Shown: positions 52,445-61,871, counted from the first letter of the stretch. The stretch: 64,000 nt of DNA from Azospirillum brasilense (GCF_005222205.1 NZ_CP032345.1:2791501-2855500); one strand, 5' to 3'. Made by a program: numbers and translations. The notes: generated by a model from the sequence alone, not told the origin.

Positions 52445-53104
52445 TCAGCCGTTGGCAGCCTTGAGCAGATGCGTGGCGAACCAGGACCGCGCGGAATCGG
52501 CCACCTGATCGAGCTTCCCCGTCTCTTCGAACAGGCGGCCGGCCCCCGGCACGACCTCCAGCGCCTTGGTGCAATGCAGCCGGGTGAAGGCGTCGTTGTT
52601 CAGGTCCAGCGCCGGGGCGTCCTTGCCGCCGACCACCAGCAGGGTGGGGGCGGCGACGGCGTTCAGCCACTCCCCCGCCAGATCGGGCCGCCCGCCGCGG
52701 CAGACCACGGCGCCGATTCCATCATGCTCCGCGGCACGCCCGGCCGCGATCAGGGCCGATGCCGCCCCGGACCCGGCGCCGAAGAAGCCGACGGGCTTGC
52801 GCTCCACCGCGGTGGTCGCGCGCAGGTGGCGGACGGCCAGCAGCAGGCGCTCGGACTGGCGGTGGACGTCGAACTGGTTGGCCGGGTCGGCTTTCTCCGC
52901 CTCGGTCAGCAGGTCCATCAGCAACGTGGCGAATCCGGCTTCGCGCAATCGCGCGGCGACGCGGACGTTGCGCGGGCTCATCCGTCCGCTGGAGGTGCCA
53001 TGGGCGAAGATCACCGCCGCCGCGAAACCGGTGGACTCAAACTTGGCGGGCACGCCGAGTTGCCCCGCAAGGCCGAGCGGTGGAATGTAGAGCGTCGTCT
53101 CCAT
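52445..53104 (-). CDS. Dienelactone-hydrolase-like alpha/beta hydrolase
   Basis: A 219-residue protein starting METTLYIPPLGLAGQLGVPA. It has AAVIFAHGTSSGRMSPRNVRVA, GFATLLMDLLTEAEKAD, a nucleophile-elbow position GFFGAGSGAASAL, VVGGKDAPALDLNN for the acid and VPGAGRLFEE, where the usual catalytic His (GAGHLF) is replaced by Arg. That loss suggests a non-hydrolytic or altered role, as also seen in fusions of this family with phosphoribosyltransferases. aaggggg lies upstream of ATG 53104. Confidence 0.82.
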   Translation of the reverse strand: METTLYIPPLGLAGQLGVPAKFESTGFAAAVIFAHGTSSGRMSPRNVRVAARLREAGFATLLMDLLTEAEKADPANQFDVHRQSERLLLAVRHLRATTAVERKPVGFFGAGSGAASALIAAGRAAEHDGIGAVVCRGGRPDLAGEWLNAVAAPTLLVVGGKDAPALDLNNDAFTRLHCTKALEVVPGAGRLFEETGKLDQVADSARSWFATHLLKAANG

Positions 53105-53259
53105 GCGCCTTTCCCCCTTTCGTTGGGCCTTGCCCCGGTGAGGTGCCCGGCCGGTGGCTTAACAGGCCGGATGGTCGGTCTGTGCCCGATGGCCTACAGT
53201 GATGATCCCGGACCGAATCCACAGATCGGTATCGTTCCCCGGTGAAGGGAGACCCACCT

Positions 53260-53751
53260 TTGTCAGACGAAGCCCCGACCAACGCGCCGCTCACCGTTCC
53301 AGTCCTCGACCCCGCCGCCGTCGGGGCGAAGCTCGGCGCCACCGACTACCCGGAGCCGTTCCGCGCGGCGGTCGCCGGGCGCCTGCGCAAGCGGCTGGGC
53401 AACCCGCTGGGAATCACCAACTTCGGCGTCAACCTGACCCGGCTGGAGCCGGGCGCCGCCTCCGCCCTGCGGCACTGGCACACCCGCCAGGATGAGTTCG
53501 TCTATGTGCTGGAGGGCGAGCTGACCCTGGTCACCGACGCCGGCGAGACGGTCCTGCGCCCCGGCATGTGCGCCGGTTTCCCGGCCGGAAGGCCCGACGG
53601 GCACCAGCTCGTCAACCGCACCGACGAGCCGGCGACCTATCTGGAGGTCGGCGACCGCACCGCCGGGGACGAGGCGCATTACCCGGACGAGGACCTGCGC
53701 TACGACAGCGTGACGGACCTCTTCACGCACCGGGACGGCACACCCTGGTGA
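53260..53751 (+). CDS. Cupin-domain protein
   Basis: A 163-residue single-cupin protein. The first cupin motif is visible in LRHWHTRQDEFVYVLEGELT (two His and a Glu as metal ligands), the second in AGFPAGRPDGHQLVN with one His. The start is decided by the ribosome site: gaaggga lies 8 nt before TTG 53260 (MSDEAPTNAP), whereas the in-frame GTG 53242 has none. Catalytic or sugar-binding activity cannot be told. It converges on the FAD protein gene, 19 nt between stops. Confidence 0.85.
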   Translation: MSDEAPTNAPLTVPVLDPAAVGAKLGATDYPEPFRAAVAGRLRKRLGNPLGITNFGVNLTRLEPGAASALRHWHTRQDEFVYVLEGELTLVTDAGETVLRPGMCAGFPAGRPDGHQLVNRTDEPATYLEVGDRTAGDEAHYPDEDLRYDSVTDLFTHRDGTPW

Positions 53752-53770
53752 GCGGGGGTCTCCCATCCGC

Positions 53771-55237
53771 TCAGGGCACCGCCCGCGCGCTGAGAAACGC
53801 CGGCTCCGCCAGTGGATAGACGGACCGCCGCAACCGGGTGATGTGCCGGGCGGCCTGGGCGCATTGGCTGCGCAGTTCGGGCACCGCGGTCATCTCCCAG
53901 AAGGGCGGCCGGCTGACCGGGCCGAGCGCGAACAGCCGGTCCGACACCCGACCATCCTCGCCGATCAGGGCGCCGTCCATGGTGACGTCGAGCCCCAGCC
54001 GCAGCGGGTCGGGCCGCGCCAGACCGCGGGTCAGCAGAGCCTTCACCAGCGGATGGCCGATCCGGCCAAAGTCGCACTCGGTGCCGGTGGCGTTGATGAT
54101 GGTGCCCACGGTGCGGGTCCAGACGGTTCCCTCCGCCCCGCGGGCGCGGACGGTCGCCTCCACCCCGTTCGGCACGAGGTTCAGCGTCTGAAGGCGGCCG
54201 GCGCGGATGGTCAGCCGCCCATTCGCGCAGAGGGCGGCGATGCGGGCCGCCACCTCCGGCGCGATGCGGTGGCGATGGACCTCCCAATAGGGGCGGACAT
54301 GGCGCAGGAAGCGCCGTCGCTCCTCCAGCGGCAGGTGACTCCAGATCAAATGATGGTAGGGGCGCAGCGCGTCGAAGGCCGACCGCCAGTCGAATCCCGT
54401 CTCCCGCGCGCGGCGGACGTCGGCCTTCAGGGCGATCATGACGTCGAGCACGGTGCGCGGCATCACCTGGGGATGGATGAAGCTCTTGAAGGGCCGCGTT
54501 TCCTGATGCGTCTGCGGCAGCAGGCCGCGGCGCGACAGGGCGAGGATGGGGCCGCGGTGCCCCTGGTCCTCCAGCGACAGGACGGTGTCCACCATGGTCA
54601 GCCCGGTGCCCAGGATCAGCACGGGCGCGTCGGGGGCGATCGTGGCCAGCGCCGGCCAGTCCCAGGGGGAGGCCACGTAGCGGCTGGAGGCGTAGACCTC
54701 CGGCGCCGGGACCGGCGGCGGCGAGGGGGCGAAGTTGCCGACGCAGAGAACCGCCGTGTCCACCGACAGGCTGGTCCCGCTGCCCAGCCGCAGCCGGGTG
54801 CCCCGCGCGTCGGACGCGATGTCCACCGCCTCCGCCTGCGACACGGTGAGCGAGACGTGGGGCGGGGCGGCGGCCACGGCCTCCCGCAGGACGTCCTGGA
54901 TGTAGGCGCCGTAGCGGGCGCGGGAGACGAAGGCATGGCCGCTGGGCGGCACCGCCCCGGCACCCTCCTCTTGTGCCTCTTCGTCCTGCGCCCACAGCCA
55001 GCGCAGGAAATGCCGCGGGTCGTCCGGATAGGCGCTCATGTTGTAGGCGCGCACGTTCAGCAGATGCGCGGCGTTGGGCGTGGAGTAGGCGAGCCCGGCG
55101 CCGACGCTGGGCGTGCGTTCGATCAGGTGCAGGCTGGTCGGCTCATCGGCGCAGCGCATCAGGTGCGCGGCGAGGACGCTGCCGGTGAAGCCGGCCCCGA
55201 TGATGGCGATGCGGCGTTTCGAAGGGCGTGCTGACAA
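53771..55237 (-). CDS. FAD/NAD(P)-binding oxidoreductase (NAD_binding_9 type)
   Basis: A 488-residue flavoprotein starting at TTG 55237 with aggagcg upstream: MSARPSKRRIAIIGAGFTGS gives the N-terminal GxGxxG FAD fold. GAGLAYSTPNAAHLLNVRAY is the hallmark of the hydroxyacylglutathione-hydrolase-like/NAD_binding_9 family, and a second dinucleotide site reads VLILGTGLTMVDTVLSL. INATGTECDF near residue 340 is the ATG motif. The substrate is unknown. It diverges from the small RHH-like gene across 230 nt. Confidence 0.85.
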   Translation of the reverse strand: MSARPSKRRIAIIGAGFTGSVLAAHLMRCADEPTSLHLIERTPSVGAGLAYSTPNAAHLLNVRAYNMSAYPDDPRHFLRWLWAQDEEAQEEGAGAVPPSGHAFVSRARYGAYIQDVLREAVAAAPPHVSLTVSQAEAVDIASDARGTRLRLGSGTSLSVDTAVLCVGNFAPSPPPVPAPEVYASSRYVASPWDWPALATIAPDAPVLILGTGLTMVDTVLSLEDQGHRGPILALSRRGLLPQTHQETRPFKSFIHPQVMPRTVLDVMIALKADVRRARETGFDWRSAFDALRPYHHLIWSHLPLEERRRFLRHVRPYWEVHRHRIAPEVAARIAALCANGRLTIRAGRLQTLNLVPNGVEATVRARGAEGTVWTRTVGTIINATGTECDFGRIGHPLVKALLTRGLARPDPLRLGLDVTMDGALIGEDGRVSDRLFALGPVSRPPFWEMTAVPELRSQCAQAARHITRLRRSVYPLAEPAFLSARAVP

Positions 55238-55401
55238 CGTCGTCGCTCCTCTGCTCTGGCCGTGCGAAGGGGGCGGTGATCCGGTGCCGGGGGGATGATC
55301 CTGCGCCGGATGCTCCAGCCGGCCACTCTTCGGTGCAGTGTTGCACAGGTCAACCGCTATTCCGGCGTAGAATAAACCCCTGGTACCGCTTGGGTATTTA
55401 T

Positions 55402-55426
55402 GGTTAACAAGAAATTAACTATAACC
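55402..55426. promoter_or_regulatory. AT-rich inverted repeat upstream of the small RHH-like gene
   Basis: GTTAA-N7-TTAAC (55403-55419) nested within GGTTA...TAACC (55402-55426), in an AT-rich island between the divergent FAD oxidoreductase and RHH-like genes. Position and symmetry suit an operator, perhaps for the RHH-like protein itself. Confidence 0.35.
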
Positions 55427-55467
55427 GGGGATGGTTTCGCACCTTCGAACCATGTACGGCAGGACCG

Positions 55468-55755
55468 ATGCGCGACCACCCCCTCCGACCCGCCCACACC
55501 ATCCCGTGCAACGCCAACCCGGCGCCGTCGGACCGCCGCGAGCCCGACGTTCAGCTGGCCGCCATGGTGCCGCAGAGCGTCAAGCGCGCCGTCCGCCGTC
55601 GCGCCGAGGAGGAGGGAACGACGGTCCGCAGCGTCCTCCTGCGCGCTCTGAAGCACGCCGGGATCGCCGAGGTGGAGGAAGCGGAGATCGCCGACCGCCG
55701 CATCGCCGCCGGCGCCGAACGCTCCGGCGCCTGGAAGGCCGCGCGCACCCGTTGA
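55468..55755 (+). CDS. Small ribbon-helix-helix-like protein
   Basis: A 95-residue, basic protein of uncertain function. Residues 27-60, beginning VQLAAMVPQSVKRAVRRRAE and continuing EEGTTVRSVLLRALKHAGI, look like a strand-helix-helix DNA-binding unit of the Arc/CopG type. The end is Arg/Ala-rich. No toxin-like gene is adjacent. The stop is 58 nt before the large hybrid kinase, in the same direction, so the two may be cotranscribed. No strong ribosome site is seen before ATG 55468, so the start is provisional. Confidence 0.6.
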   Translation: MRDHPLRPAHTIPCNANPAPSDRREPDVQLAAMVPQSVKRAVRRRAEEEGTTVRSVLLRALKHAGIAEVEEAEIADRRIAAGAERSGAWKAARTR

Positions 55756-55813
55756 CGGAACGGTCGGGCCACGCGCACCGTCACACGGCACCATTTTCTG
55801 AAAGCCGCCTTGC

Positions 55814-58800
55814 ATGAGCCTTCTTCACCGCCTGTTGCTGCTCGTCCTCGTGGCGATGATTCCAGCGGCCGTCATCGAGGTGAAGAACGAACTGGCCCTG
55901 CGCGCCGCGCGGGAGGCGGAGGTTGGGCGGGACGCCCTGCACCTCGCCGCCCTGTTCGAGGCGGAGCAGCACCGCATGATCGACGGGCTGCGGCAGGTGC
56001 TGACCACGCTGGTGAAGGCCGACCCGGCGCGCGCGCCCGGCTCCCCCGCGTGCCAGGCGCTGATGGACGACCTGCGCGCGTCCTACCCCGGCCATCTGGG
56101 CATCGTGATCGCCGGGCTGGACGGGGTGGTGCGCTGCGCGACCGATCGCGCCAGGTTGGGGATTTCCATCGCCGACCACGACTATTTCCGCGACGCGCTG
56201 GACAGCGGCCGGATGACGCTGGGCGAGCATGTCTTCGGGCGGACCGACGGCCGCTCCGTCATGCCCGTCGCGCTGGCCTTCCGGGACGCGGAAGGCCGGG
56301 CGGCCGGCGTGGTGACGGCGATGACCGACATCTCCTGGATCGCCGATTTCCTGTCGAAGCGGCCACTGCCCGCCGACGCGCGGATCACCCTGGTGGACCG
56401 ACGCGGCCGGGTGGTCGCCCAGATGCCGCCGCTGCCGAGTCAGACGGCGCCAAATCAGACGGCACCGAACCACCTGGATGGCGGCGGGATGCTGTCCCCG
56501 TCCGTCATCGCGCTGCTCTCCCGTGACGCTCCCGGCGTTGCCGAGGTGACCGGGCTGGACGGGCGGCCGCGCATCGTCGCCTATCAGCCGACCGGCCAGA
56601 GCATGGACGGCATCGGGGTCGTCGTCTGCCTGGACAAGGGCGAGGCGCTGGGGCCGATCCGCGGCGCGATGATTCAGGCGATGACGGGCATCGCCACCGT
56701 GCTGCTGCTGACGCTGTTCACCGTCTGGTGGGGCGCCAGCCGGTTCCTGCGGCGGCCGGTGGCGGCGCTGGTCGCGACGGCGGAGCGCTGGAAGGGCGGC
56801 GACCTCACGGCGCGCAGCGGCGTGGCCGACCAGTCGTCCGAACTCGGCACGCTGGCCCGCGCCTTCGACGGCATGGCCGAGGAGCTGTCCCGCCAGCAGC
56901 AGATCCGCGAGCAGGCCAACGCGCTGGCCCACAAGACGGCCGCCGTGCTGGGCAGCATCACCGACGGCGTGTTCGAGGTGGACCGCCAGTGGCGCATCAC
57001 CTTCGTGAACGAGCGCGCCCGGACGCTGATCGCCGGGGGGCGTGAGCTGGTCGGCCAGGAACTGTGGGACGTCTTTCCGGAGGTGTCCGCCAGCGCCTTC
57101 GGCGAGAACTACCGCCGCGCCATGCGGGACCAGACGCCCGTCGAGTTCGAGGAGTACTGCACGGCTTTCGAGGCTTGGTTCGCCGTGCGCGCCTTTCCGT
57201 CGCCGGACGGGCTGGCCGTCTTCTTCCAGGACACCACCGCCCGCAAGTGGGGGGAGGCGGCGCTGAATTCCGCCAACCGGGAAAAGAACGCTCTGCTGGC
57301 GCAATTGAACAGCCTGCTGCAGAACGCGCCGGTCGGCTTCGCCTTCTTCGACCGCGCGCGGCGCTACATCCGCATCAACGAGCAGTTGGCGGATTGCAAC
57401 GGCATCCTGGCCGAAGCCCACATGGGGCGTACGCTGGCGGACCTGATTCCCGTCGTGGGCGCCAGCGTCGAACCGCTGATCGACCGGGTGTTCGACACCG
57501 GGGAGCCGATCCCCTACCGGGAGATCGTCGGCGAGACGCCCAGGGAACCCGGCGTGACGCGCCACTGGCTGACCGCCCTGTTCCCGGTCCATGAGGGGAT
57601 GGAGGTCGCGGCGGTCGGCGCCGTGGTGATGGAGGTCACCGACCTGCGGCGGGCCGAAACCGCGCGCCGCCAGAGCGACGAACGCTTCCGGTCGGTCTTC
57701 GAACTGGCCGCGGTGGGCATCGAGCGGGTGGGATTGGATGGCCGCCTCCTCGACGTCAACGCCAAGATCTGCGACATCGTCGGCTACCCGCGGGAGGAGT
57801 TGCTGCGGCGGACCTACCGCGACATCACCGACCCGGCGGATCTGCCGGCGGAGGAGCAGCAGATCGAGCGGCTGCTGTCCGGTGAACTGGCCAGCTACGC
57901 CATGGAGAAGCGCTACCGCCGCAAGGACGGCGGAGCGGTGTGGGTGCGGGTGACCTCGTCGCTCGCCCGCATCACCGGCACGGAGCCGGCCTATCGCATC
58001 ACCGTCGCCGAGGACATCACCGAGCGCAAGGCGATGGAGGCCGAACTGCGCGCCGCCCGCGACGAGGCGGAGCGCGCCAACCTCGCCAAGTCAAAGTTCC
58101 TGGCGGCGGCCAGCCACGACCTGCGCCAGCCGCTCCAGTCGCTGTTCTTCTTCACCGCCGCCCTGTCGGCCCATGTCGGAACTCCCGCGGGCACCAAGAT
58201 CCTGACTCATCTGGAGCAGGGGCTGGACGCGCTGAAGGGTCTGCTGGACAGCCTGCTCGACGTGTCGCGCCTCGACGCCGGGGTGGTGACGCCGGTGTTC
58301 GAGGATTTCGACGTGGGGGAGGTGCTGGACCCGATCCGGGCCGCCTACGCGCCGGTCGCCGCCGGCAAGGGCATCGGCTGGCAGGTCGAGGTCGCCGCCG
58401 GGCGGGTGCGCAGCGACCGCACGCTGCTCGGCCGGCTGCTGCGCAACCTGGTCGAGAACGCCATCCGCTACACCGACAGCGGTCTGGTGCGGGTGCAGTG
58501 CCGGCCGGACGGGCGCTTCCTGTCGATTGTCATCCAGGACACCGGCATGGGCATCCCCGACGACCATATGGAGCGGATCTTCGAGGAGTTTCATCAGGTC
58601 GGCAACCCGGAGCGGGACCGCAACCAGGGCCTTGGCCTCGGCCTTGCCATCGTGCGGCGCCTGTCGCGGCTGCTCGACCATCCGGTGGAGGTGCGTTCCG
58701 CGGTGGGCAAGGGCTCGGCCTTCCGGGTGCTGGTGCCGATGGGCGAAACGGCGGTGGTTGCCGCCGCGGGCGCGGCGAGCACTGCGCCGGGGATGGGGCA

Positions 58801-59179
58801 GGGCCGCCTCGCCGTTCTGGTCGACGACGACGCCATCGTGCTGATGGGCCTTCAGCTGATCCTGACGGAATGGGGGTATGCCGTGCTGGCGGCGGGCAGC
58901 GCCGACCAGGCCATGGAACGGCTGTCGGCCCAGACCCGCGTTCCCGACATCGTCATCGCCGATTACCGGCTGCGCGAGGGGCGGATCGGGACCGAGGTCA
59001 TCCTGCGCGTGCGGGAGCGTTACGGCGCCGGGGTTCCGGGGGTGATCCTGACCGGAGAGACGGGGCCCGACTGCCTGCTGGACGCCACCGCCCACGGCTT
59101 GACGGTGATCCACAAGCCGGTCACGCCCCGTGAACTGGCCGCGGCGGTGGACCAGCAGTTGAAGGCCATGCCGGCGTGA
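55814..59179 (+). CDS. Membrane hybrid histidine kinase with Cache, HAMP and several PAS domains
   Basis: 1121 residues. N-terminal helix (about 5-25), a periplasmic double-Cache-like region (about 30-270, LGISIADHDYFRDALDSGRM), a second helix (about 283-305, MTGIATVLLLTLFTVWW), HAMP, three PAS/PAC regions (about 380-750), HisKA with His 768 in AASHDLRQPLQSLFFF, HATPase_c (LLRNLVENAIRYTDSG, DTGMGIPDDH, GLGLGLAIVRRLS) and a receiver (VLVDDDAIVL, Asp in IVIADYRLREG, Thr in VILTGETG, Lys in VIHKPVTPREL). The DLRQPLQ H-box marks a subgroup distinct from the two AHEFNN kinases at 40.8 and 45.2 kb. No adjacent regulator. Confidence 0.93.
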   Translation: MSLLHRLLLLVLVAMIPAAVIEVKNELALRAAREAEVGRDALHLAALFEAEQHRMIDGLRQVLTTLVKADPARAPGSPACQALMDDLRASYPGHLGIVIAGLDGVVRCATDRARLGISIADHDYFRDALDSGRMTLGEHVFGRTDGRSVMPVALAFRDAEGRAAGVVTAMTDISWIADFLSKRPLPADARITLVDRRGRVVAQMPPLPSQTAPNQTAPNHLDGGGMLSPSVIALLSRDAPGVAEVTGLDGRPRIVAYQPTGQSMDGIGVVVCLDKGEALGPIRGAMIQAMTGIATVLLLTLFTVWWGASRFLRRPVAALVATAERWKGGDLTARSGVADQSSELGTLARAFDGMAEELSRQQQIREQANALAHKTAAVLGSITDGVFEVDRQWRITFVNERARTLIAGGRELVGQELWDVFPEVSASAFGENYRRAMRDQTPVEFEEYCTAFEAWFAVRAFPSPDGLAVFFQDTTARKWGEAALNSANREKNALLAQLNSLLQNAPVGFAFFDRARRYIRINEQLADCNGILAEAHMGRTLADLIPVVGASVEPLIDRVFDTGEPIPYREIVGETPREPGVTRHWLTALFPVHEGMEVAAVGAVVMEVTDLRRAETARRQSDERFRSVFELAAVGIERVGLDGRLLDVNAKICDIVGYPREELLRRTYRDITDPADLPAEEQQIERLLSGELASYAMEKRYRRKDGGAVWVRVTSSLARITGTEPAYRITVAEDITERKAMEAELRAARDEAERANLAKSKFLAAASHDLRQPLQSLFFFTAALSAHVGTPAGTKILTHLEQGLDALKGLLDSLLDVSRLDAGVVTPVFEDFDVGEVLDPIRAAYAPVAAGKGIGWQVEVAAGRVRSDRTLLGRLLRNLVENAIRYTDSGLVRVQCRPDGRFLSIVIQDTGMGIPDDHMERIFEEFHQVGNPERDRNQGLGLGLAIVRRLSRLLDHPVEVRSAVGKGSAFRVLVPMGETAVVAAAGAASTAPGMGQGRLAVLVDDDAIVLMGLQLILTEWGYAVLAAGSADQAMERLSAQTRVPDIVIADYRLREGRIGTEVILRVRERYGAGVPGVILTGETGPDCLLDATAHGLTVIHKPVTPRELAAAVDQQLKAMPA

Positions 59180-59195
59180 GGCCCGCGCTGCGGCC

Positions 59196-59723
59196 TTATC
59201 GCGTGAGGCCCCAGCGGCGATACCAGGCGTTCAGGTCGCGTGCGGAGCCGATCCGTATCTTCGGAAGGTCGGCCTGATCGAAGGTGCTCAGGTTGCGCGC
59301 CCGGTTTCTCGGGGTGGCGACGGCGATATGGCGGATCATCTCCCACTTGATGCTGTCCCGGCGGCCCTCCAGCGCGCCGCGCCGTTCCCGTTCGAACAGG
59401 GTTCGGCGGAAGTAGCGCAGCAGGCTGAGTGGCATGGGCACGTCCAGGTAGATCAGCCCCGTCGCCCGCTGGAAGCGCTGGGGGATGCAGCGCGAGTAGT
59501 TGCCTTCCATGATCCAGCGTTCGCCGGCGATGGCCGCGTCGTGCAGGGCGACGAATTCCTCGGTCGGCCGCGGCTGCCAATCCGTGTTGGGGGCGTGGTA
59601 CAGCCGGTCGAGATGGACGACGGGAAAGCCGCTTTGCCGCGCGATCGCTTCGGCAAGCGTGGATTTTCCGCTGTTGGACGGCCCGAGGATGCAAATGCGG
59701 TGGCCGAGGTCGGAGAGCTGCAT
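59196..59723 (-). CDS. P-loop kinase-like ATPase (adenylate-kinase/topology-modulation family)
   Basis: A 175-residue cytoplasmic protein with Walker A GPSNSGKST near residue 14, then VVHLDRLYHAPNTDW, IMEGNYSRCIPQRF and LIYLDVPMPLSLLRYFRRTL, a pattern typical of FlaR-like 'DNA topology modulation' proteins. The actual phosphate acceptor is unknown. It converges on the large hybrid kinase gene, 16 nt between stops. Confidence 0.85.
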   Translation of the reverse strand: MQLSDLGHRICILGPSNSGKSTLAEAIARQSGFPVVHLDRLYHAPNTDWQPRPTEEFVALHDAAIAGERWIMEGNYSRCIPQRFQRATGLIYLDVPMPLSLLRYFRRTLFERERRGALEGRRDSIKWEMIRHIAVATPRNRARNLSTFDQADLPKIRIGSARDLNAWYRRWGLTR

Positions 59724-59842
59724 GGATTGGTACCGTTACGAAACAAGGCCCGGTCGGGCCGCGAAAAGCGCGGCGATCCTAGCGGGCGTCGGCGCGCCGC
59801 GACACCCCACCCATGCGGTACGCCGTCGGTGCCGTCCGGCGG

Positions 59843-60127
59843 TCAGTCCGCCTGGGCGAGTTCCTTCGCGGCGGGGCGGGTGGCGAGGGCGGCGCGGCCG
59901 GTGTCCGTCAGGCGGCAGACCAGCCAGTCCGGCTTCAGCGGGTTGTGGAACCAGCGCTCCGCCCAGCCGGATTTCAGGCAGCTTTCGATGGTCTGGCGCT
60001 TGACGCGCTGGCCGTCGCCGTCGAACAGGGGCAGCTTGCCGCCGGGCTGGTCCAGGCCGTTGCGCAGCCACGCCGCCTGCGCCTCGGTGGGGCGGCGTCG
60101 GGACGTGGTGCGTCGGGGTGCGGCCAT
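59843..60127 (-). CDS. Conserved-looking hypothetical protein, possible winged-helix
   Basis: 94 residues from ATG 60127 (MAAPRRTTSRRRPTEAQAAW). The Arg-rich start is followed by VKRQTIESCLKSGWAERWFH and CRLTDTGRAALATRPA, which reads like the end of a winged-helix (beta-wing 'LTDxGRxAL') domain. No family assigned. It diverges from cutA with 78 nt between starts. Confidence 0.65.
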   Translation of the reverse strand: MAAPRRTTSRRRPTEAQAAWLRNGLDQPGGKLPLFDGDGQRVKRQTIESCLKSGWAERWFHNPLKPDWLVCRLTDTGRAALATRPAAKELAQAD

Positions 60128-60205
60128 GGTTCGTCGCCTCGGAAGATGTTGCGGCCCGGCGGCCTGTGGCAAGATTCGGGCATCCTACATCGAAAGGGTT
60201 CGGTC

Positions 60206-60520
60206 ATGGAATTCGTCTTCGCCTACATCACCGCCGGATCGCGGGACGAGGCCCGGCGCATCGGCCGCGCGCTGGTCGAGGAGCGGCTGGCCGCCTGCGC
60301 CAACATCCTGGACGGCATGACCTCCATCTACCGCTGGCAGGGCGCCATCGAGGAAGCCACGGAAACGGTGCTGATCGCCAAGACGCGGGCGGAGCTGTTC
60401 GAGCCGCTGGCCGCGCGGGTGCGGGAGCTGCACGGCTACGAGGTGCCGTGCGTGGTCGAGCTGAGGGTGGGGCGCGGCAACCCGGCCTATCTGGATTGGC
60501 TGCGCGACGAGACCGCCTGA
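60206..60520 (+). CDS. cutA: Divalent-cation tolerance protein CutA
   Basis: A 104-residue trimeric ferredoxin-like protein binding copper and other divalent ions. The family motifs are evident: AYITAGSRDEARRIGRALVE, RLAACANI, SIYRWQGAIEEATETVLIAK and VPCVVELRVGRGNPAYLDWL. The cellular role is still debated. gaaaggg lies before ATG 60206. Confidence 0.95.
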   Translation: MEFVFAYITAGSRDEARRIGRALVEERLAACANILDGMTSIYRWQGAIEEATETVLIAKTRAELFEPLAARVRELHGYEVPCVVELRVGRGNPAYLDWLRDETA

Positions 60521-60652
60521 GCCCCGGTGGCCGCCGCATGCCTGCCGCCGCATGTCGGCCATGACGGCGGCGCATTGGACCGCCTCCGACCCGCGTGCCA
60601 GTTTCGCAAGGGTTGCTTTCAAGCGCAAATCATCCGGATGCGGAGAATTTCC

Positions 60653-61867
60653 ATGACCGACACATCGGCGCGGCTGTCGATCGGCTTTTCCTGGATCGGC
60701 CACGCGCTGATGCACATCGTGTCGGCCCTGTTCCTGACCGTCGTCCTGGCGCTGGAACGGGAATGGAAGCTGCCCTACGACGAGCTGATCCGGCTGTGGA
60801 CGCTCGGCGCGCTGATGATCGGCGTCGGTGCGCCGTTGGCTGGCTGGCTGGGCGACCGCTGGAGCGAATGCCGGATGATGGCGGTCTTCTTCCTGCTGAC
60901 CGGGGCGGGGACCATCGCCTGCGGCCTGACCGACGGTCCGGAGGCGCTGCTGTGGGCGCTGGCGGTTCTCGGGCTCGGCTCCTCCATCTACCACCCGGTG
61001 GGCATGGCCTGGATGGTCAAGAACGCCACCAACCGCGGCAAGGCGCTGGGCTACCAGGGCATCTTCGGCACCATCGGCATCGCCTCGGCGGCGGTGGTGG
61101 CCGGCGGCCTGACGGAATGGCTGGGCTGGCGCTCCGCCTTCCTGATTCCGGGCGCGGTCTGCCTTGGGCTGGGCGTCGCGCTGGCGCTGCTGATCGCGAT
61201 GGGCAAGGTCGAGGATCGCCAGGGCGACGTGAAGCCGATCCCCAAGGCGTCGCGCGGCGACGTCATCCGCGCTTTCTTCGTTCTGTCGGTGACGATGGTC
61301 TGCGCCGGGCTGATGTTCAACGCCATGCAGGTGGTGCTGCCCAAGCTGTTCGAGGCGCGGCTGAGCGACCTGCTGGGCGGCAGCACGCTGGGCGTCGGCG
61401 GCGTGGTAACGGCGGTCTATCTGTTCGCCGCCCTGCCGCAGCTCATCGGCGGGCATCTGGCGGACAAGTACCCGCTGAAGCGCATCTACACCCTGTGCCT
61501 GCTGGTCCAGGTGCCGATGATGGCGGCGGTGGCGGTCCTGGCCGACCTGCCGCTGGTCGGTGCGGCGGCGCTGGTCGTCGTCGCCTCGCAGGTGCAGATT
61601 CCGGCGGAAAACCTGCTGCTCGCCCGCTACACGCCGGAGAAGCACCGCGGGCTGGCCTACGGCGCCAAGTTCATCCTGTCCTTCGGCGCCGGCCCTCTGG
61701 CCGTGCAGCTCGTCGCCCTGGTCTATGAGCGGACGGGCGAGTTCGTCATGCTCTACATCACGCTGTCGGTGCTGGCGCTGGTCGCCTTCGCGGCGGCGCT
61801 GCTGCTTCCGCGCGACCGCGACGTTCCGGCCAAGCCCGCCGCGGCGCCGATGGCGGCGGCGGAGTAA
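60653..61867 (+). CDS. MFS transporter
   Basis: A 404-residue inner-membrane protein with 12 hydrophobic segments, without an extended tail. Segment IYHPVGMAWMVKNATNRGKA and GYQGIFGTIGIASAAVVAGG resemble the FSR (fosmidomycin-resistance-like) branch. GAPLAGWLGDRWSE matches the MFS loop 2-3 motif. The substrate is unknown. ATG 60653 has cggag 9 nt upstream. It converges on the lipoprotein gene, 4 nt between stops. Confidence 0.88.
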   Translation: MTDTSARLSIGFSWIGHALMHIVSALFLTVVLALEREWKLPYDELIRLWTLGALMIGVGAPLAGWLGDRWSECRMMAVFFLLTGAGTIACGLTDGPEALLWALAVLGLGSSIYHPVGMAWMVKNATNRGKALGYQGIFGTIGIASAAVVAGGLTEWLGWRSAFLIPGAVCLGLGVALALLIAMGKVEDRQGDVKPIPKASRGDVIRAFFVLSVTMVCAGLMFNAMQVVLPKLFEARLSDLLGGSTLGVGGVVTAVYLFAALPQLIGGHLADKYPLKRIYTLCLLVQVPMMAAVAVLADLPLVGAAALVVVASQVQIPAENLLLARYTPEKHRGLAYGAKFILSFGAGPLAVQLVALVYERTGEFVMLYITLSVLALVAFAAALLLPRDRDVPAKPAAAPMAAAE

Positions 61868-61871
61868 CGGC

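Noticed and set aside
53242..53259. GTG start for the cupin gene
   Set aside because: No ribosome site precedes it, whereas gaaggga sits at the right distance from TTG 53260.
55400..55651. An 83-codon rightward frame upstream of and overlapping the RHH-like gene
   Set aside because: Its codons beyond 55470 are an out-of-frame Ser/Ala/Arg-rich reading of the RHH-like gene, and its start falls in the AT-rich inverted repeat.
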